Shown: positions 52,873 to 61,805 of the stretch, piece after piece
How the letters are laid out: each line of letters opens with the position of its first letter
Numbering within the stretch: the first letter of the stretch is position 1
Source of the DNA: Microbacterium luteum
GTDB lineage: Bacteria; Actinomycetota; Actinomycetes; Actinomycetales; Microbacteriaceae
Direction of reading: 5' to 3'
Assembly (NCBI RefSeq): GCF_015277875.1
Contig: NZ_CP063814.1
Location: forward strand, 310,001-374,000
DNA: 64,000 nt
Made by a program: the position numbers and the translations under genes
Notes under the pieces: model-generated
Database searches by the model: none
Told to the model about the DNA's origin: nothing
The model's input: the letters and a program-made list of their open reading frames with translations, nothing else

Positions 52873-54078
52873 GTGGCGCAGACGGAGAAGCGGATCGCAG
52901 CGATCTCACTGTGGGACGGCGACGCCGACCGCGGTGCGCGCTCTCTGTCGTGGCAGGGCGGCGTGATCTCCGACGTGGGCGAGCCCGACTCCGGGGCTGA
53001 CGCCTCCTACAGCGTGATCCCCGGCCTCGTCGACACGCACGTGCACTTCGACGCCTACGCCGGTTCCGGATCGGTCGACTGGATGACCTGGCCGCTGATC
53101 ACTCCTGCCGAGGAGCGGTCGCTCCACGTCGTCGCCCACGCCCGTCGCGCGGCTGCTGCGGGCGTGACCACGCTGCGCGACCTCGGCGGGTCGCCGGTGC
53201 AGCTGGCCGCCGCGCGCGCTCTCGAGGCCGGGCTCATCCCGGGTCCGCGCATCCGCGTGCACTGCCCGGTGGGGATGACCGCCGGACACGGCGACCTCTT
53301 CACGCCGCCCCTCTATCCGCATCGTCCGCCGACCGCGGACTCGCCCGACGAATGCCGCAAACTCGTGCGCCAGTGGGCCCGTTCGGGCACCGACGGAATC
53401 AAGATCTACACCAGCGGCGGCGTGCTCTCCGTCGGCGACAAGGTCGGGTGGCGCAACCAGACCGAGGCCGAGATCGCGGCCACCGTCGACGAGGCGCACG
53501 CGCTCGGCATGCTCGTCGCCGCGCACGCGCACAACGCGGAGGGCATCGACCTCGCGCTGAAATTCGAGGTCGATTCCATCGAGCACGGCACCGGCATCGA
53601 GGAGCGGCACTGGGACACCCTCATCGAGCGGAGCATCCCGGTCGCCCCCACCCTGCTCATCAACGATGCGATCGCCGAACGTCGCTTCCCCGTGAGCGAC
53701 GAGGCGTGCGAGAAGGCGCAGGCGGTCGTCGCCGAGCGCGACGCGAACTTCGTCGGGGCGGCCGCCGCGGGTGTGCGCTTCGTGCTGGGAACCGACGCCA
53801 ACGGCGTCATGATCGCCTTCGGCGACCAGCTCGAAGAGATGCGTCTCATGGCGCGCAGCTTCGCCTGGAGCGCCGAGCGCACGCTGCGTGCCGGAACCTC
53901 CGACGCCGCGGACGCGATCCGCATGGGCAAGACCACCGGGCGCCTGCTCCCGGGTCTCGGCGCCGACTTCGTCGTCGTCCGCGGTCGCCCGTGGGAGGAC
54001 ATCGACACCCTGACCACCGAGAACATCGTGGCCGTCGTCGCCCGTGGTGAGCTCGTGGCCGGCTCCCTGCCGGACTGA
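52873..54078 (+). CDS. Amidohydrolase (imidazolonepropionase/prolidase-like)
   Basis: 401 residues from GTG 52873, which has AGGAGAGGGG upstream. Metal motif IPGLVDTHVHFDAYAG (about 48-63), GVTTLRDLGGSP, GMTAGHGDLF, carboxylated lysine candidate in GTDGIKIYTSGG, histidines in LVAAHAHN and DSIEHG, and the catalytic Asp in VLGTDANG. The layout matches the Sgx9260-like amidohydrolase group, which includes dipeptidases and drug hydrolases. As the first gene of an operon with a peptide-type ABC importer it probably hydrolyses the imported compound. A TAGTGT box lies at about 52823. Confidence 0.87.
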   Translation: MAQTEKRIAAISLWDGDADRGARSLSWQGGVISDVGEPDSGADASYSVIPGLVDTHVHFDAYAGSGSVDWMTWPLITPAEERSLHVVAHARRAAAAGVTTLRDLGGSPVQLAAARALEAGLIPGPRIRVHCPVGMTAGHGDLFTPPLYPHRPPTADSPDECRKLVRQWARSGTDGIKIYTSGGVLSVGDKVGWRNQTEAEIAATVDEAHALGMLVAAHAHNAEGIDLALKFEVDSIEHGTGIEERHWDTLIERSIPVAPTLLINDAIAERRFPVSDEACEKAQAVVAERDANFVGAAAAGVRFVLGTDANGVMIAFGDQLEEMRLMARSFAWSAERTLRAGTSDAADAIRMGKTTGRLLPGLGADFVVVRGRPWEDIDTLTTENIVAVVARGELVAGSLPD

Positions 54079-54118
54079 CGCACCACCTCCGTAGCCCCCC
54101 ACTCCGAAGGAGAACCCT

Positions 54119-55723
54119 GTGATCACCCGAACCCGAACGGCCCGCTGGGTCGTCGCGCCGGCCGGCATCGCCGTCGCGGCGGTCGCCCTGTCGGCCTGCG
54201 CCGGCGACGCGGACAGCTCGCCCACCCCCGCCGCCGACGTCGCGCAGGAGGTCGTCTTCGCCATCAAGGAAGACGCCGGCTGCATCGACCCGCAGCAGAC
54301 CTCGGTCACCACCGCGCTGAACGTCGGCCGCCAGCTCACCGACTCGCTCCTGGACCAGGACCCCGAGACCGGCGAGATCGTGCCGTGGCTCGCCGAGAGC
54401 TGGGAGGTGAGCGACGACCTCACGTCGTACACCTTCACCCTCCGCGACGATGTGACCTTCAGCGACGACACCGCGCTCACCAGCGACGTCGTCGCCGCCA
54501 ACTTCGACGCCATCATCGAACTCGGCGGATCGGCGTCGCTCGCCGGTGCCTACCTCGAGGGCTACACCGGGACCGAGGTCGTCAGCGACACCGAGTTCAT
54601 CGTCTCGTTCGACACCCCGAACGTCGCGTTCCTGCAGGGTGCGACGACCATGTCGCTCGGCATCCTGTCGGAGGCCTCGGCCACCGCCACCGCCGAAGAG
54701 CGGTGCGCCGCCCCGATCGGCTCCGGACCGTTCGTGCTGGACTCCTACGTCGTGAACGACTCGATCGTCATCGACCGCCGCGAGGGCTACGACTGGCCGT
54801 CGGAGCTGCGCGGCCACGAGGGCGAGGCCTACCTCGAGACCGTCACGTTCCCGATCATCACCGAGGCGAGCGTGCGCACCGGCGGGCTCTCCTCGGGGGA
54901 GTACGACGTCATCCAGGACCTCCCCTACATCGACGAGGCCCGCTTCACCACCGACGAGTACAACCTGTACGCCAAGGCGAACCCTGGCGTGCCCAACGGC
55001 TTCGTGGTCAACACCACGCAGGGTCTCATGTCGGACGAGATCGTGCGTCAGGCGATGACCAAGGGTCTCGACCGCGAGCAGATCAACGTCATCGCCGGCT
55101 CGGTCAGCGGATCCGCCCCCACGAGCGTGCTGACCTCGTCGACCCCCGGCTTCACCGACCTCGGCGACACCCTCGCCTACGACCCCGAGGGTGCGACCGA
55201 GCTCCTCGAGGCCGACGGCTGGGAGCTGGGATCCGACGGGATCTACGAGCGCGACGGCGAGACGCTGACCGTCACGGTCACCGCCTTCTACGCCCAGGAC
55301 GTGCTCGAAGCCGCCCAGCAGCAGCTGCGCGAGGTCGGCATCGACCTGCAGCTGAACATGGTCACCGCGGGTGACTTCTTCGGCGCCATCGCCACCGGCG
55401 ACTACGAGATGCTCGGTGCCGGGCTGACCCGCACCGACCCGGACGTGCTCCGCGTGCTGCTGTCGGTCGACTCGCCCTCGCGGTGGGGCATCGTCGAGGA
55501 CGCCGAGCTCGAGGCGCTGCTCCAGGAGCAGCGCGAGACCGCCGACGTCGACGCACGCCAGGAGATCGTCGACGAGATCCAGCAGATCGTCGCCGAGCGC
55601 GCGTACGTCATGCCGACGCTCGAGACCGTGCAGCTGCACGCCTCGCGTGCGGGTGTCGAGGGCATCACCTTCGACTCGGCTTCGCGTCTGAACCTCTACG
55701 ACGCCGTCGTCACCTCCGACTGA
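54119..55723 (+). CDS. ABC transporter substrate-binding lipoprotein (SBP family 5)
   Basis: 534 residues from GTG 54119 with AAGGAGA upstream. Signal peptide and lipobox AVALSAC (lipidated Cys ~27). Family 5 signature LLDQDPETGEIVPWLAESWEVSDDLTSYTFTLRDDVTFSDD and a C-terminal IVAERAYVMPTLETVQL stretch. Binds peptides or other small solutes outside the membrane for the permeases encoded next. Its stop shares a base with the permease ATG. Confidence 0.94.
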   Translation: MITRTRTARWVVAPAGIAVAAVALSACAGDADSSPTPAADVAQEVVFAIKEDAGCIDPQQTSVTTALNVGRQLTDSLLDQDPETGEIVPWLAESWEVSDDLTSYTFTLRDDVTFSDDTALTSDVVAANFDAIIELGGSASLAGAYLEGYTGTEVVSDTEFIVSFDTPNVAFLQGATTMSLGILSEASATATAEERCAAPIGSGPFVLDSYVVNDSIVIDRREGYDWPSELRGHEGEAYLETVTFPIITEASVRTGGLSSGEYDVIQDLPYIDEARFTTDEYNLYAKANPGVPNGFVVNTTQGLMSDEIVRQAMTKGLDREQINVIAGSVSGSAPTSVLTSSTPGFTDLGDTLAYDPEGATELLEADGWELGSDGIYERDGETLTVTVTAFYAQDVLEAAQQQLREVGIDLQLNMVTAGDFFGAIATGDYEMLGAGLTRTDPDVLRVLLSVDSPSRWGIVEDAELEALLQEQRETADVDARQEIVDEIQQIVAERAYVMPTLETVQLHASRAGVEGITFDSASRLNLYDAVVTSD

Positions 55724-56865
55724 TGGCATCGCCGGTGCAGCGCGTGGACGCGAAGGGCAGGAGAGCGAAGGCGGGGACCGCCGCACGGTTCCTGCTTCCC
55801 AAGATCGCTCAGGCTCTGTTCGTGGTGTGGGCTTCCTACACCGTGGCATTCCTGCTCATCCACGCGCTGCCCGGCGACCCTGTCCTGGCCGCCCTCGCCG
55901 TCCGTGGCGGGGACGCGACCACCACCGATCCCGAGGCGCTCGCCGAGCTGCGTGCCCGCTACGGCCTCGACGGGCCGCTGTGGCAGCAGTACCTCGTCGG
56001 GTTCTTCGGAATCTTCCGCGGCGACCTCGGCGTCTCCATCGCGACCGGCCTCCCGGTCACCGACACGATCCTCCGTGTCGCCGGTCCTACGGCGGCACTC
56101 GCCGGCTTCGCGCTCGTCGTCGGTTTCCTCATCGCCCTCGGCTTCACCGTCTGGGCCTACGTTGCACGCCCGGCTTGGGTGCGCAACGTCATCGTGCAGA
56201 TCCCCCCGCTCGGAATCGCCATCCCGGCCTTCCTCACCGGCCTCGTGCTCATCACGGTCTTCTCGTTCGGACTGGGGTGGTTCCCCGCCTCCGGCGCGAC
56301 CGGATTCGCCAGCGTGGTCCTGCCCGGCATCACCCTGGCCCTGCCGACGGCGGCCATCTTCTTCCAGGTCTTCTCCGCCGCGGTGTTCGACGCGGGGGCG
56401 AGCCCCTTCGTCTTCACCGCCAACGCCAAGGGGCTGTCGCAGTCCACGGTCGTCTTCCGGCACGTGCTCCGCAACGCGATGCTCCCCGCCATCACGATCA
56501 TCGGCCTGCAGGTCGGGTACCTCGCCGGAGGCACCGCGGTGGTCGAGACCGTCTTCTCGCGCGACGGCATCGGTCGACTCACCGTCGATGCCGTCCTCGC
56601 CCGAGACATCAACGTGCTGATGGGCGTCGTGGTCGTGGTCGCGAGCGTCTACGCGGTGGTCACCCTCGTCGTCGACGCGCTCTACGGCGTGATCGATCCG
56701 CGCACGCGCACGCAGGTGGTCGGCGCGCGCCCGGCTGCCGAAGCGCCCGTCGACGGTGATCCTGTCGCCTCGACGTTCGGCGGCTCGGCCCCCGTCCCCG
56801 CGGCATTCGGTGGGCCCGCCGGTGATCCGGCGAGGTCGGAGGATGAGACGGGGGCGCGCTCATGA
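55723..56865 (+). CDS. ABC permease (DppB/OppB type)
   Basis: 380 residues, six predicted helices, first at ALFVVWASYTVAFLLIHALPGDP (the family hallmark). The EAA loop is AKGLSQSTVVFRHVLRNAMLPAITIIG. A Pro/Ala-rich C-terminal tail of ~50 residues after the last helix is unusual for the family. Coupled to the binding protein and, by ATGA, to the second permease. Confidence 0.94.
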   Translation: MASPVQRVDAKGRRAKAGTAARFLLPKIAQALFVVWASYTVAFLLIHALPGDPVLAALAVRGGDATTTDPEALAELRARYGLDGPLWQQYLVGFFGIFRGDLGVSIATGLPVTDTILRVAGPTAALAGFALVVGFLIALGFTVWAYVARPAWVRNVIVQIPPLGIAIPAFLTGLVLITVFSFGLGWFPASGATGFASVVLPGITLALPTAAIFFQVFSAAVFDAGASPFVFTANAKGLSQSTVVFRHVLRNAMLPAITIIGLQVGYLAGGTAVVETVFSRDGIGRLTVDAVLARDINVLMGVVVVVASVYAVVTLVVDALYGVIDPRTRTQVVGARPAAEAPVDGDPVASTFGGSAPVPAAFGGPAGDPARSEDETGARS

Positions 56866-57659
56866 GGATCCTCCGCTACCCCGGCATGGTCGTCTCGATC
56901 CTGCTCCTCGCCCTGACCGCGCTGGCCGTGGCAGCACCTGCACTCCTCGCCCCCTACGACCCGTACGAGTCGGTGGGTGCGATGCGGCTCGCACCGCCCA
57001 GCTGGGAGCACCTGTTCGGCACGGATCATCTCGCCCGCGATGTCTTCTCCCGCGTCGTCTACGGCGCCCGGCTGTCGCTGTCGGCCGCGGGGCTGGCGGT
57101 CGTCGCCGGCGTGACGCTCGGTGCGATCATCGGCCTGATCACCGGTTACCTGCGCGGTGTCGTCGATGCGGTCGTCATGCGCTTCGTCGACGTCGTGATC
57201 GCGATCCCCGGCATCCTCCTGGCCCTCATCGTGGTCGCCTCGCTCGGCTTCGGACCCGTTGCGGTGGGACTGGGCGTCGGCCTGGGGACCTCCGGGGCCT
57301 TCGCCCGCGTCATGCGCGCTCAGGTGATCCGGGTACGTGCAGAGGAGTACATCGAAGCGGCGCGCACCCTGGGGGTGCGGGGGCCGACGATCCTCGTACG
57401 CCACGTGCTGCCGAATGCCGCCCGTCCGATCATCTCGATGGCCGCGCTCGAGCTCGCCGTCGCGATCCTCGCCGTTTCGGCGCTGAGCTTCCTCGGCTTC
57501 GGCGCGCAGCCGCCCGCACCGGAGTGGGGAGCGCTCGTCTCGGCGGGTCGTGACTTCGTGGCGATCGCGCCGTGGCTGAGCATCCTCCCGGGTGTGGTCA
57601 TCTTGGTGGTCGTGCTCGCCGTGAACCGCATCGCCCGCTACATCGGAGGAGAGCGATGA
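56862..57659 (+). CDS. ABC permease (DppC/OppC type)
   Basis: 265 residues. First helix VVSILLLALTALAVAAPALLAPYDP, the DppC hallmark HLFGTDHLARDVFSRVVYGARLSLSAA, and EAA loop ARTLGVRGPTILVRHVLPNAARPII. Forms the membrane channel with the upstream permease. Both ends overlap neighbours by 4 bp. Confidence 0.94.
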   Translation: MRILRYPGMVVSILLLALTALAVAAPALLAPYDPYESVGAMRLAPPSWEHLFGTDHLARDVFSRVVYGARLSLSAAGLAVVAGVTLGAIIGLITGYLRGVVDAVVMRFVDVVIAIPGILLALIVVASLGFGPVAVGLGVGLGTSGAFARVMRAQVIRVRAEEYIEAARTLGVRGPTILVRHVLPNAARPIISMAALELAVAILAVSALSFLGFGAQPPAPEWGALVSAGRDFVAIAPWLSILPGVVILVVVLAVNRIARYIGGER

Positions 57660-59275
57660 GCCCCGAACCTCTGCTCTCTGTCCGAGGCCTGCGCGTCGAC
57701 TACGCGACACCCACCGGTGTGAATCCCGCTCTGCGGGGCGTCGATCTGGACATCGCCCGCGGCGAAGTCGTCGCGGTGGTCGGTGAATCCGGATCGGGCA
57801 AGAGCACCATCGCGCATGCGCTGGTGCGGCTTCTTCCGCAGGAGGCGACGATCGTCGGCGGCGACATCCGCTTCGACGACGTCGACATCATGTCGCTGTC
57901 CCAGCGGGCTCTCCGTCGCGTCCGCGGCGCTCGGATCGGGTTCGTCCCGCAGGATCCTTCGCACAGCCTGAATCCCGTGCTGCGCATCGGCGAGCAGATC
58001 GCCGAGGTCATTCGTCGTCACGGGGGTCTCACGCCGCCCGCCGCCGCGGCACGGGCGATCGAGATCCTCGATGAGGTCGGCGTGCCCGAACCCGCCCAGC
58101 GTGCCCGGCAGTACCCGCACGAGCTCTCCGGCGGTCTTCGGCAGCGGGTGCTCATCGGCATCGCGTGGGCGTGCAACCCCGAGCTCGTCATCGCCGACGA
58201 ACCCACCAGCGCCCTGGATGCCACCGTGCAGCGGCACGTGCTGGACCGCATGCAGAAGATGCGCGAGGCGCACGGCACGTCGGTGCTGCTGGTCACCCAT
58301 GACCTCGGGGTCGCCGCCGACCGTGCGGACCGGATCGTCGTGGTCAACAAGGGGGAGATCGTCGAGCGCGGCACCTCCGCCGAGGTCCTCGCCGACCCGA
58401 CCCACGAGTACACCCGTCGCCTCGTCGCCGCCGCTCCCGGCCTGCGCAGTCACCGGCTCGAGCCGACATCGGGCGCCCGACGGGCGGCCGATGCGGTGGA
58501 GCCGTTCCTGCGCGTGGCGGGACTGTCGAAGACGTACGGATCGTCGGCCGCTCCGATCGTCGCCGCCGACGCTCTGGACTTCTCCATCGCGCGGGGAACG
58601 ACCTTCGCGATCGTCGGCGAGTCCGGGTCGGGGAAGAGCACGACGGCGCGCATGGTCGCGAGGATCGTGGATGCGGATGCCGGGACGGTGCTCTTCGACG
58701 GGGCCGACATCACCCGGCTGCGGGGCGCGGCGCTTCGACAGCTGCGCCGTCGTCTGCAGGTCGTCTACCAGAACCCCTTCGGCTCCCTCGATCCGCGCAT
58801 GAAGATCGGGGCGATCATCGACGAGCCGCTCCGTGCGTTCGGGATGGGATCGCGTGCCCAGCGCGCAACCGCCGTGCGTGATCTCATGGCCGACGTGCGA
58901 CTCGACCCCGCCCTCGCCGACCGGCGGCCCGCCCAGCTCTCGGGCGGTCAGCGTCAGCGGGTCGCGATCGCGCGGGCCCTCGCCCTGCGGCCCGAGATGA
59001 TCATCCTCGACGAGCCGGTCTCGGCGCTCGATGTCTCGGTGCAGGAGCAGGTGCTGCAGTTGCTGGTGGATCTGCAAGCCGAGCACGGTCTGACGTACCT
59101 GTTCATCTCGCACGACCTCGGCGTCATCCGGCAGATCTCCGACGAGGTCGCGGTGATGCGTCGCGGGGTCATCCTCGAGCAGGGCACGGCGGAGCACATC
59201 TTCGCCGATCCCCGGCACGACTACACCCGTGAGCTGCTGAGCGCGATCCCCGGCGGCGGGGTCTCCGCGGGCTGA
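57656..59275 (+). CDS. Two-domain ABC ATPase (DppD-DppF fusion)
   Basis: 539 residues with two complete nucleotide-binding domains. First: Walker A GESGSGKSTIAHALV (about 41), signature ELSGGLRQRV, Walker B LVIADEPTSALD, switch LVTHDLGV. Second (from about 283): GESGSGKSTTARMVA, QLSGGQRQRV, MIILDEPVSALDV, FISHDLGVI. One chain thus replaces the usual DppD/DppF pair. Last gene of the operon; a GC hairpin follows at 59301. Confidence 0.95.
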   Translation: MSPEPLLSVRGLRVDYATPTGVNPALRGVDLDIARGEVVAVVGESGSGKSTIAHALVRLLPQEATIVGGDIRFDDVDIMSLSQRALRRVRGARIGFVPQDPSHSLNPVLRIGEQIAEVIRRHGGLTPPAAAARAIEILDEVGVPEPAQRARQYPHELSGGLRQRVLIGIAWACNPELVIADEPTSALDATVQRHVLDRMQKMREAHGTSVLLVTHDLGVAADRADRIVVVNKGEIVERGTSAEVLADPTHEYTRRLVAAAPGLRSHRLEPTSGARRAADAVEPFLRVAGLSKTYGSSAAPIVAADALDFSIARGTTFAIVGESGSGKSTTARMVARIVDADAGTVLFDGADITRLRGAALRQLRRRLQVVYQNPFGSLDPRMKIGAIIDEPLRAFGMGSRAQRATAVRDLMADVRLDPALADRRPAQLSGGQRQRVAIARALALRPEMIILDEPVSALDVSVQEQVLQLLVDLQAEHGLTYLFISHDLGVIRQISDEVAVMRRGVILEQGTAEHIFADPRHDYTRELLSAIPGGGVSAG

Positions 59276-59300
59276 GGGCGGTCAGCGGCACACGGAGCAC

Positions 59301-59352
59301 CGGATGCCGCACCGCCGGCGGGAGTGCAGACCTCGTCGCGGCACGGCATCCG
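59301..59352. terminator. Hairpin between convergent operon end and ldh
   Basis: CGGATGCCG (59301-59309) pairs with CGGCATCCG (59344-59352) around a GC-rich interior. It lies between the stop codons of two convergent genes and could serve both directions. Confidence 0.55.
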
Positions 59353-59361
59353 GGAGTGTGA

Positions 59362-60312
59362 TCAGCGCAGCGACGACGCCACGTCGCGAAGCGCTTCGGC
59401 GGAACGGTGGAACAGCTCGAGTTCGTTCGGCGCGAACGTCGTCTCGCGGATGGGGCGCGCACCGGATGCGCTCACGACGGACGGAACCGACAGGGCGACC
59501 CCGTCGACGCCGTGGAAGTCGTGCAGGACGGGGGAGACGGGCATGACGGCGTGCTCGTCGTTGAGGATCGCCTCGACGATGCGGGCGCTGGACAGGCCGA
59601 TGGCGTAGTTGGTGGCGCCCTTGCCCTGGATCACCTTATAGGCGGCGTTTCGCACGTCGTCGGCGATCTGGTCGAGTTCGTCGACGGTCATCTTGTCGCC
59701 ACGAGGGGTGACCCAGTCGAGGATCGGCACCGTGCCGATGGTGGCCTTCGACCACAGCGGGAACTCGGTGTCACCGTGCTCGCCGACGATATAGGCGTGG
59801 ACGCTCGACCGCGAGACCCCCGCGCGCTCGGCGAGCTTCCAGCGCAGGCGCGAGGTGTCGAGAACGGTGCCGGAGGCGAACAATCGCTCGGACGGGAGCC
59901 CCGTGGACTCCTGCGCGAGCACCGTGAGCACGTCGCACGGGTTGGTGACGACGACATAGACGGCGTCGGGGGCGACCTCGAGCAGCTGCGGCATCATCTT
60001 CTGCATGATCCCGGCGTTCACGCCGGCGAGCTCGATGCGCGTCTGGCCGGGGTTCTGCTTGGCGCCCGCGGTGATCACGACGACCTGGGAGCCCTCGACC
60101 ACGGAGACGTCGTCGGAGCCGACGATGTCGCTCGAGCCGGTGAACTGCGTGCCGTGGGCGAGGTCGAGCACTTCCGCTTCGACCTTGGCGGCGTTGATGT
60201 CGTAGAGGGCGACGTGTCGGGCGGACCCTCGGATGAGGGCCGCGTAGGCCGTGCTCGCACCGACACTGCCCGCGCCGACGACGGTGAGTTTCGAGTTCTC
60301 GATCACGCTCAT
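59362..60312 (-). CDS. ldh: L-lactate dehydrogenase
   Basis: 316 residues. NAD-binding LTVVGAGSVGASTAYAALIRG, specificity loop GAKQNPGQTRIEL (Gln before the arginine favours lactate/pyruvate), NPCDVLTVLAQ, and the active-site IVGEHGDTEFPLWS with catalytic His. Interconverts pyruvate and lactate with NADH. ATG 60312. Confidence 0.95.
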   Translation of the reverse strand: MSVIENSKLTVVGAGSVGASTAYAALIRGSARHVALYDINAAKVEAEVLDLAHGTQFTGSSDIVGSDDVSVVEGSQVVVITAGAKQNPGQTRIELAGVNAGIMQKMMPQLLEVAPDAVYVVVTNPCDVLTVLAQESTGLPSERLFASGTVLDTSRLRWKLAERAGVSRSSVHAYIVGEHGDTEFPLWSKATIGTVPILDWVTPRGDKMTVDELDQIADDVRNAAYKVIQGKGATNYAIGLSSARIVEAILNDEHAVMPVSPVLHDFHGVDGVALSVPSVVSASGARPIRETTFAPNELELFHRSAEALRDVASSLR

Positions 60313-60448
60313 GAGGCCAGTATGGCGGGGCTCGGTGAGCGGTGGGGAGGGGGTCTCTCGACATCGAAGCAAGCCGTCGTTGCCCGCGGGACCGGTCGCT
60401 CGCCGGCTCGATTGGCCAGTGAGGTGAACCTGTCGTAAACTGGTCGGC

Positions 60449-60538
60449 GGTGACGTGTCCGAGCGGCCGAAGGTGCAACACTCGAAATGTTGTGTAGGTT
60501 CACCCCTACCGTGGGTTCAAATCCCACCGTCACCGCCA
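60449..60538 (+). tRNA. tRNA-Ser (anticodon CGA)
   Basis: 90 nt with encoded CCA: acceptor GGTGACG/CGTCACC, anticodon loop CTCGAAA, long variable arm (TGTAGGTTCACCCCTACC), T-loop GGTTCAAATCC. Adjacent integrase remains suggest it served as an attachment site. Confidence 0.96.
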
Positions 60539-60541
60539 GCT

Positions 60542-60593
60542 GAGACCCCCGCAGATCCCTTGAAAACACCGGGATGGCGGGGGTCTCGTTTTC
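60542..60593 (+). terminator. Intrinsic terminator of tRNA-Ser
   Basis: GAGACCCCCGC (60542-60552) pairs with GCGGGGGTCTC (60577-60587), an inner ATCCC/GGGAT stem adds stability, and GTTTTCGTT follows. Confidence 0.85.
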
Positions 60594-60626
60594 GTTGACG
60601 ACGCCATGTGGGTAAGGAATGAGTAA

Positions 60627-60668
60627 AACCGTTCCCGTGACGTGGTTTCGTCGTCGTCGGGAACGGTT
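60627..60668. repeat. 11-bp stem-loop downstream of tRNA-Ser
   Basis: AACCGTTCCCG (60627-60637) pairs perfectly with CGGGAACGGTT (60658-60668), 20-nt loop. Possibly part of the integrated element's end or a second terminator. The rest of 60594-60736 shows no gene. Confidence 0.5.
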
Positions 60669-60736
60669 AGCTCACCTGTTGTGGCGCCCTGCGTGAACCG
60701 ATCTGAGTGCTCGGCGATGCGTGCGCCGACCGGAGT

Positions 60737-61711
60737 CTAGATGTACTGACCTCGACCGTTGTTGATTCGGTCGATGGGGGACTTGCCTCCGATGCCGAGG
60801 TGTCGCCTTTCTAGGTTGTAGTGGTCGATCCAGGCCGTCAAGGCGGCGGCTCGGTCATCGTTGGAGGTCCAAGGGCGGGCGTATGCCCACTCGGCCGCGA
60901 GGGTGCGGTTCAGACGCTCGACCTTCCCGTTTGTCCATGGGCAGTGCGGGCGGATGAACTTCTGTGTGATCCCGTGTGCGTTGATGACCGCGCGGAACGC
61001 GGTCGAGTGCCGGTAGGCGAATGCGTTGTCGCTGATCACTCGTTCGACTCTGACCCCGAGATCGGCGTAGAAGCCGATGGCGCGGTCGAGCACACCGGCG
61101 GCGGTGGCGCCTTTCTCGTCGCTGTGGATCTCGGCGTAAGCGACTCTGGAGTGGTCGTCGATGACGGTGTGGACGTAGTCGTAGCCCAGGCCCCGCTTGT
61201 GCTTCGGACGTTCGCTGCGACCGTGCAAACGCCAGCCGCCGCCGTCCGGGATGCGGCCGAGCTTCTTCACGTCAACGTGGATGAGGGCGCCGGGATGGTC
61301 GTGCTCGTAACGCTGCGCAGACCGCCGCGTCGCTCGGATCACCGTCCCGGTGACCGGGTCCAGCTCTCGCAGCAGCGGGGCCCGGTGGCGGCGCAGCACC
61401 CGCCCCACCGTCGAGGCCTGTAATCCGAGCTCGTCGGCGATGAACACCGGGCCGCGGCGGGTGAGGTGACGCATGATTCGCACGCGCGCCTCGACGCACG
61501 CCGCCGTCCGGTGAGGGTGGGAATGGGCGACGCTGGACCGGTCAACGAGACCGGCAGAGCCGTGCTCTCTGAACCTGCGCCACCACCGCCACGCGGTCGT
61601 GCGTGAGATTCCCATCTCAGCGGCGACGTGCGCGACCGCACGCCCGGACTGGATGCGCTGAACGAGGATCAACCTGCCGGCCGGAGCAAGCCGGGCATTA
61701 CCGTGGGACAT
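60737..61711 (-). CDS. IS481-family transposase
   Basis: 324 residues. Two HTH modules (AVAHVAAEMGISRTTAWRWWRRF; ELGLQASTVGRVLRRH) and an intact DDE core: D in ALIHVDVKKLG and HTVIDDHSRVAYAE, D in RVISDNAFAY, E in NGKVERLNRTL. The stop codon TAG (60737-60739) lies outside the IS, in the duplicated target. No frameshift, so it is possibly functional and the most recent arrival in this cluster. Confidence 0.93.
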   Translation of the reverse strand: MSHGNARLAPAGRLILVQRIQSGRAVAHVAAEMGISRTTAWRWWRRFREHGSAGLVDRSSVAHSHPHRTAACVEARVRIMRHLTRRGPVFIADELGLQASTVGRVLRRHRAPLLRELDPVTGTVIRATRRSAQRYEHDHPGALIHVDVKKLGRIPDGGGWRLHGRSERPKHKRGLGYDYVHTVIDDHSRVAYAEIHSDEKGATAAGVLDRAIGFYADLGVRVERVISDNAFAYRHSTAFRAVINAHGITQKFIRPHCPWTNGKVERLNRTLAAEWAYARPWTSNDDRAAALTAWIDHYNLERRHLGIGGKSPIDRINNGRGQYI

Positions 61712-61805
61712 GAGAGGCCTCCGTGGGAAAGAGCCGGGGAACTAGACAGCTCCAACTCGACCCCGGAGGCCTCTCCTACGTCAACAACGATCCGGGTCAG
61801 TACAC
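60742..61805. mobile_element. IS481-family insertion sequence
   Basis: About 1.06 kb. Terminal inverted repeats begin TGTACTGAC on both sides (left 60742, right ending 61804) and continue imperfectly (CTCGACCGTTGTTGA against CCGGATCGTTGTTGA). CTAGA occurs directly on both flanks (60737-60741 and 61806-61810), in line with the CTAG-centred target of IS481 elements. Confidence 0.88.
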
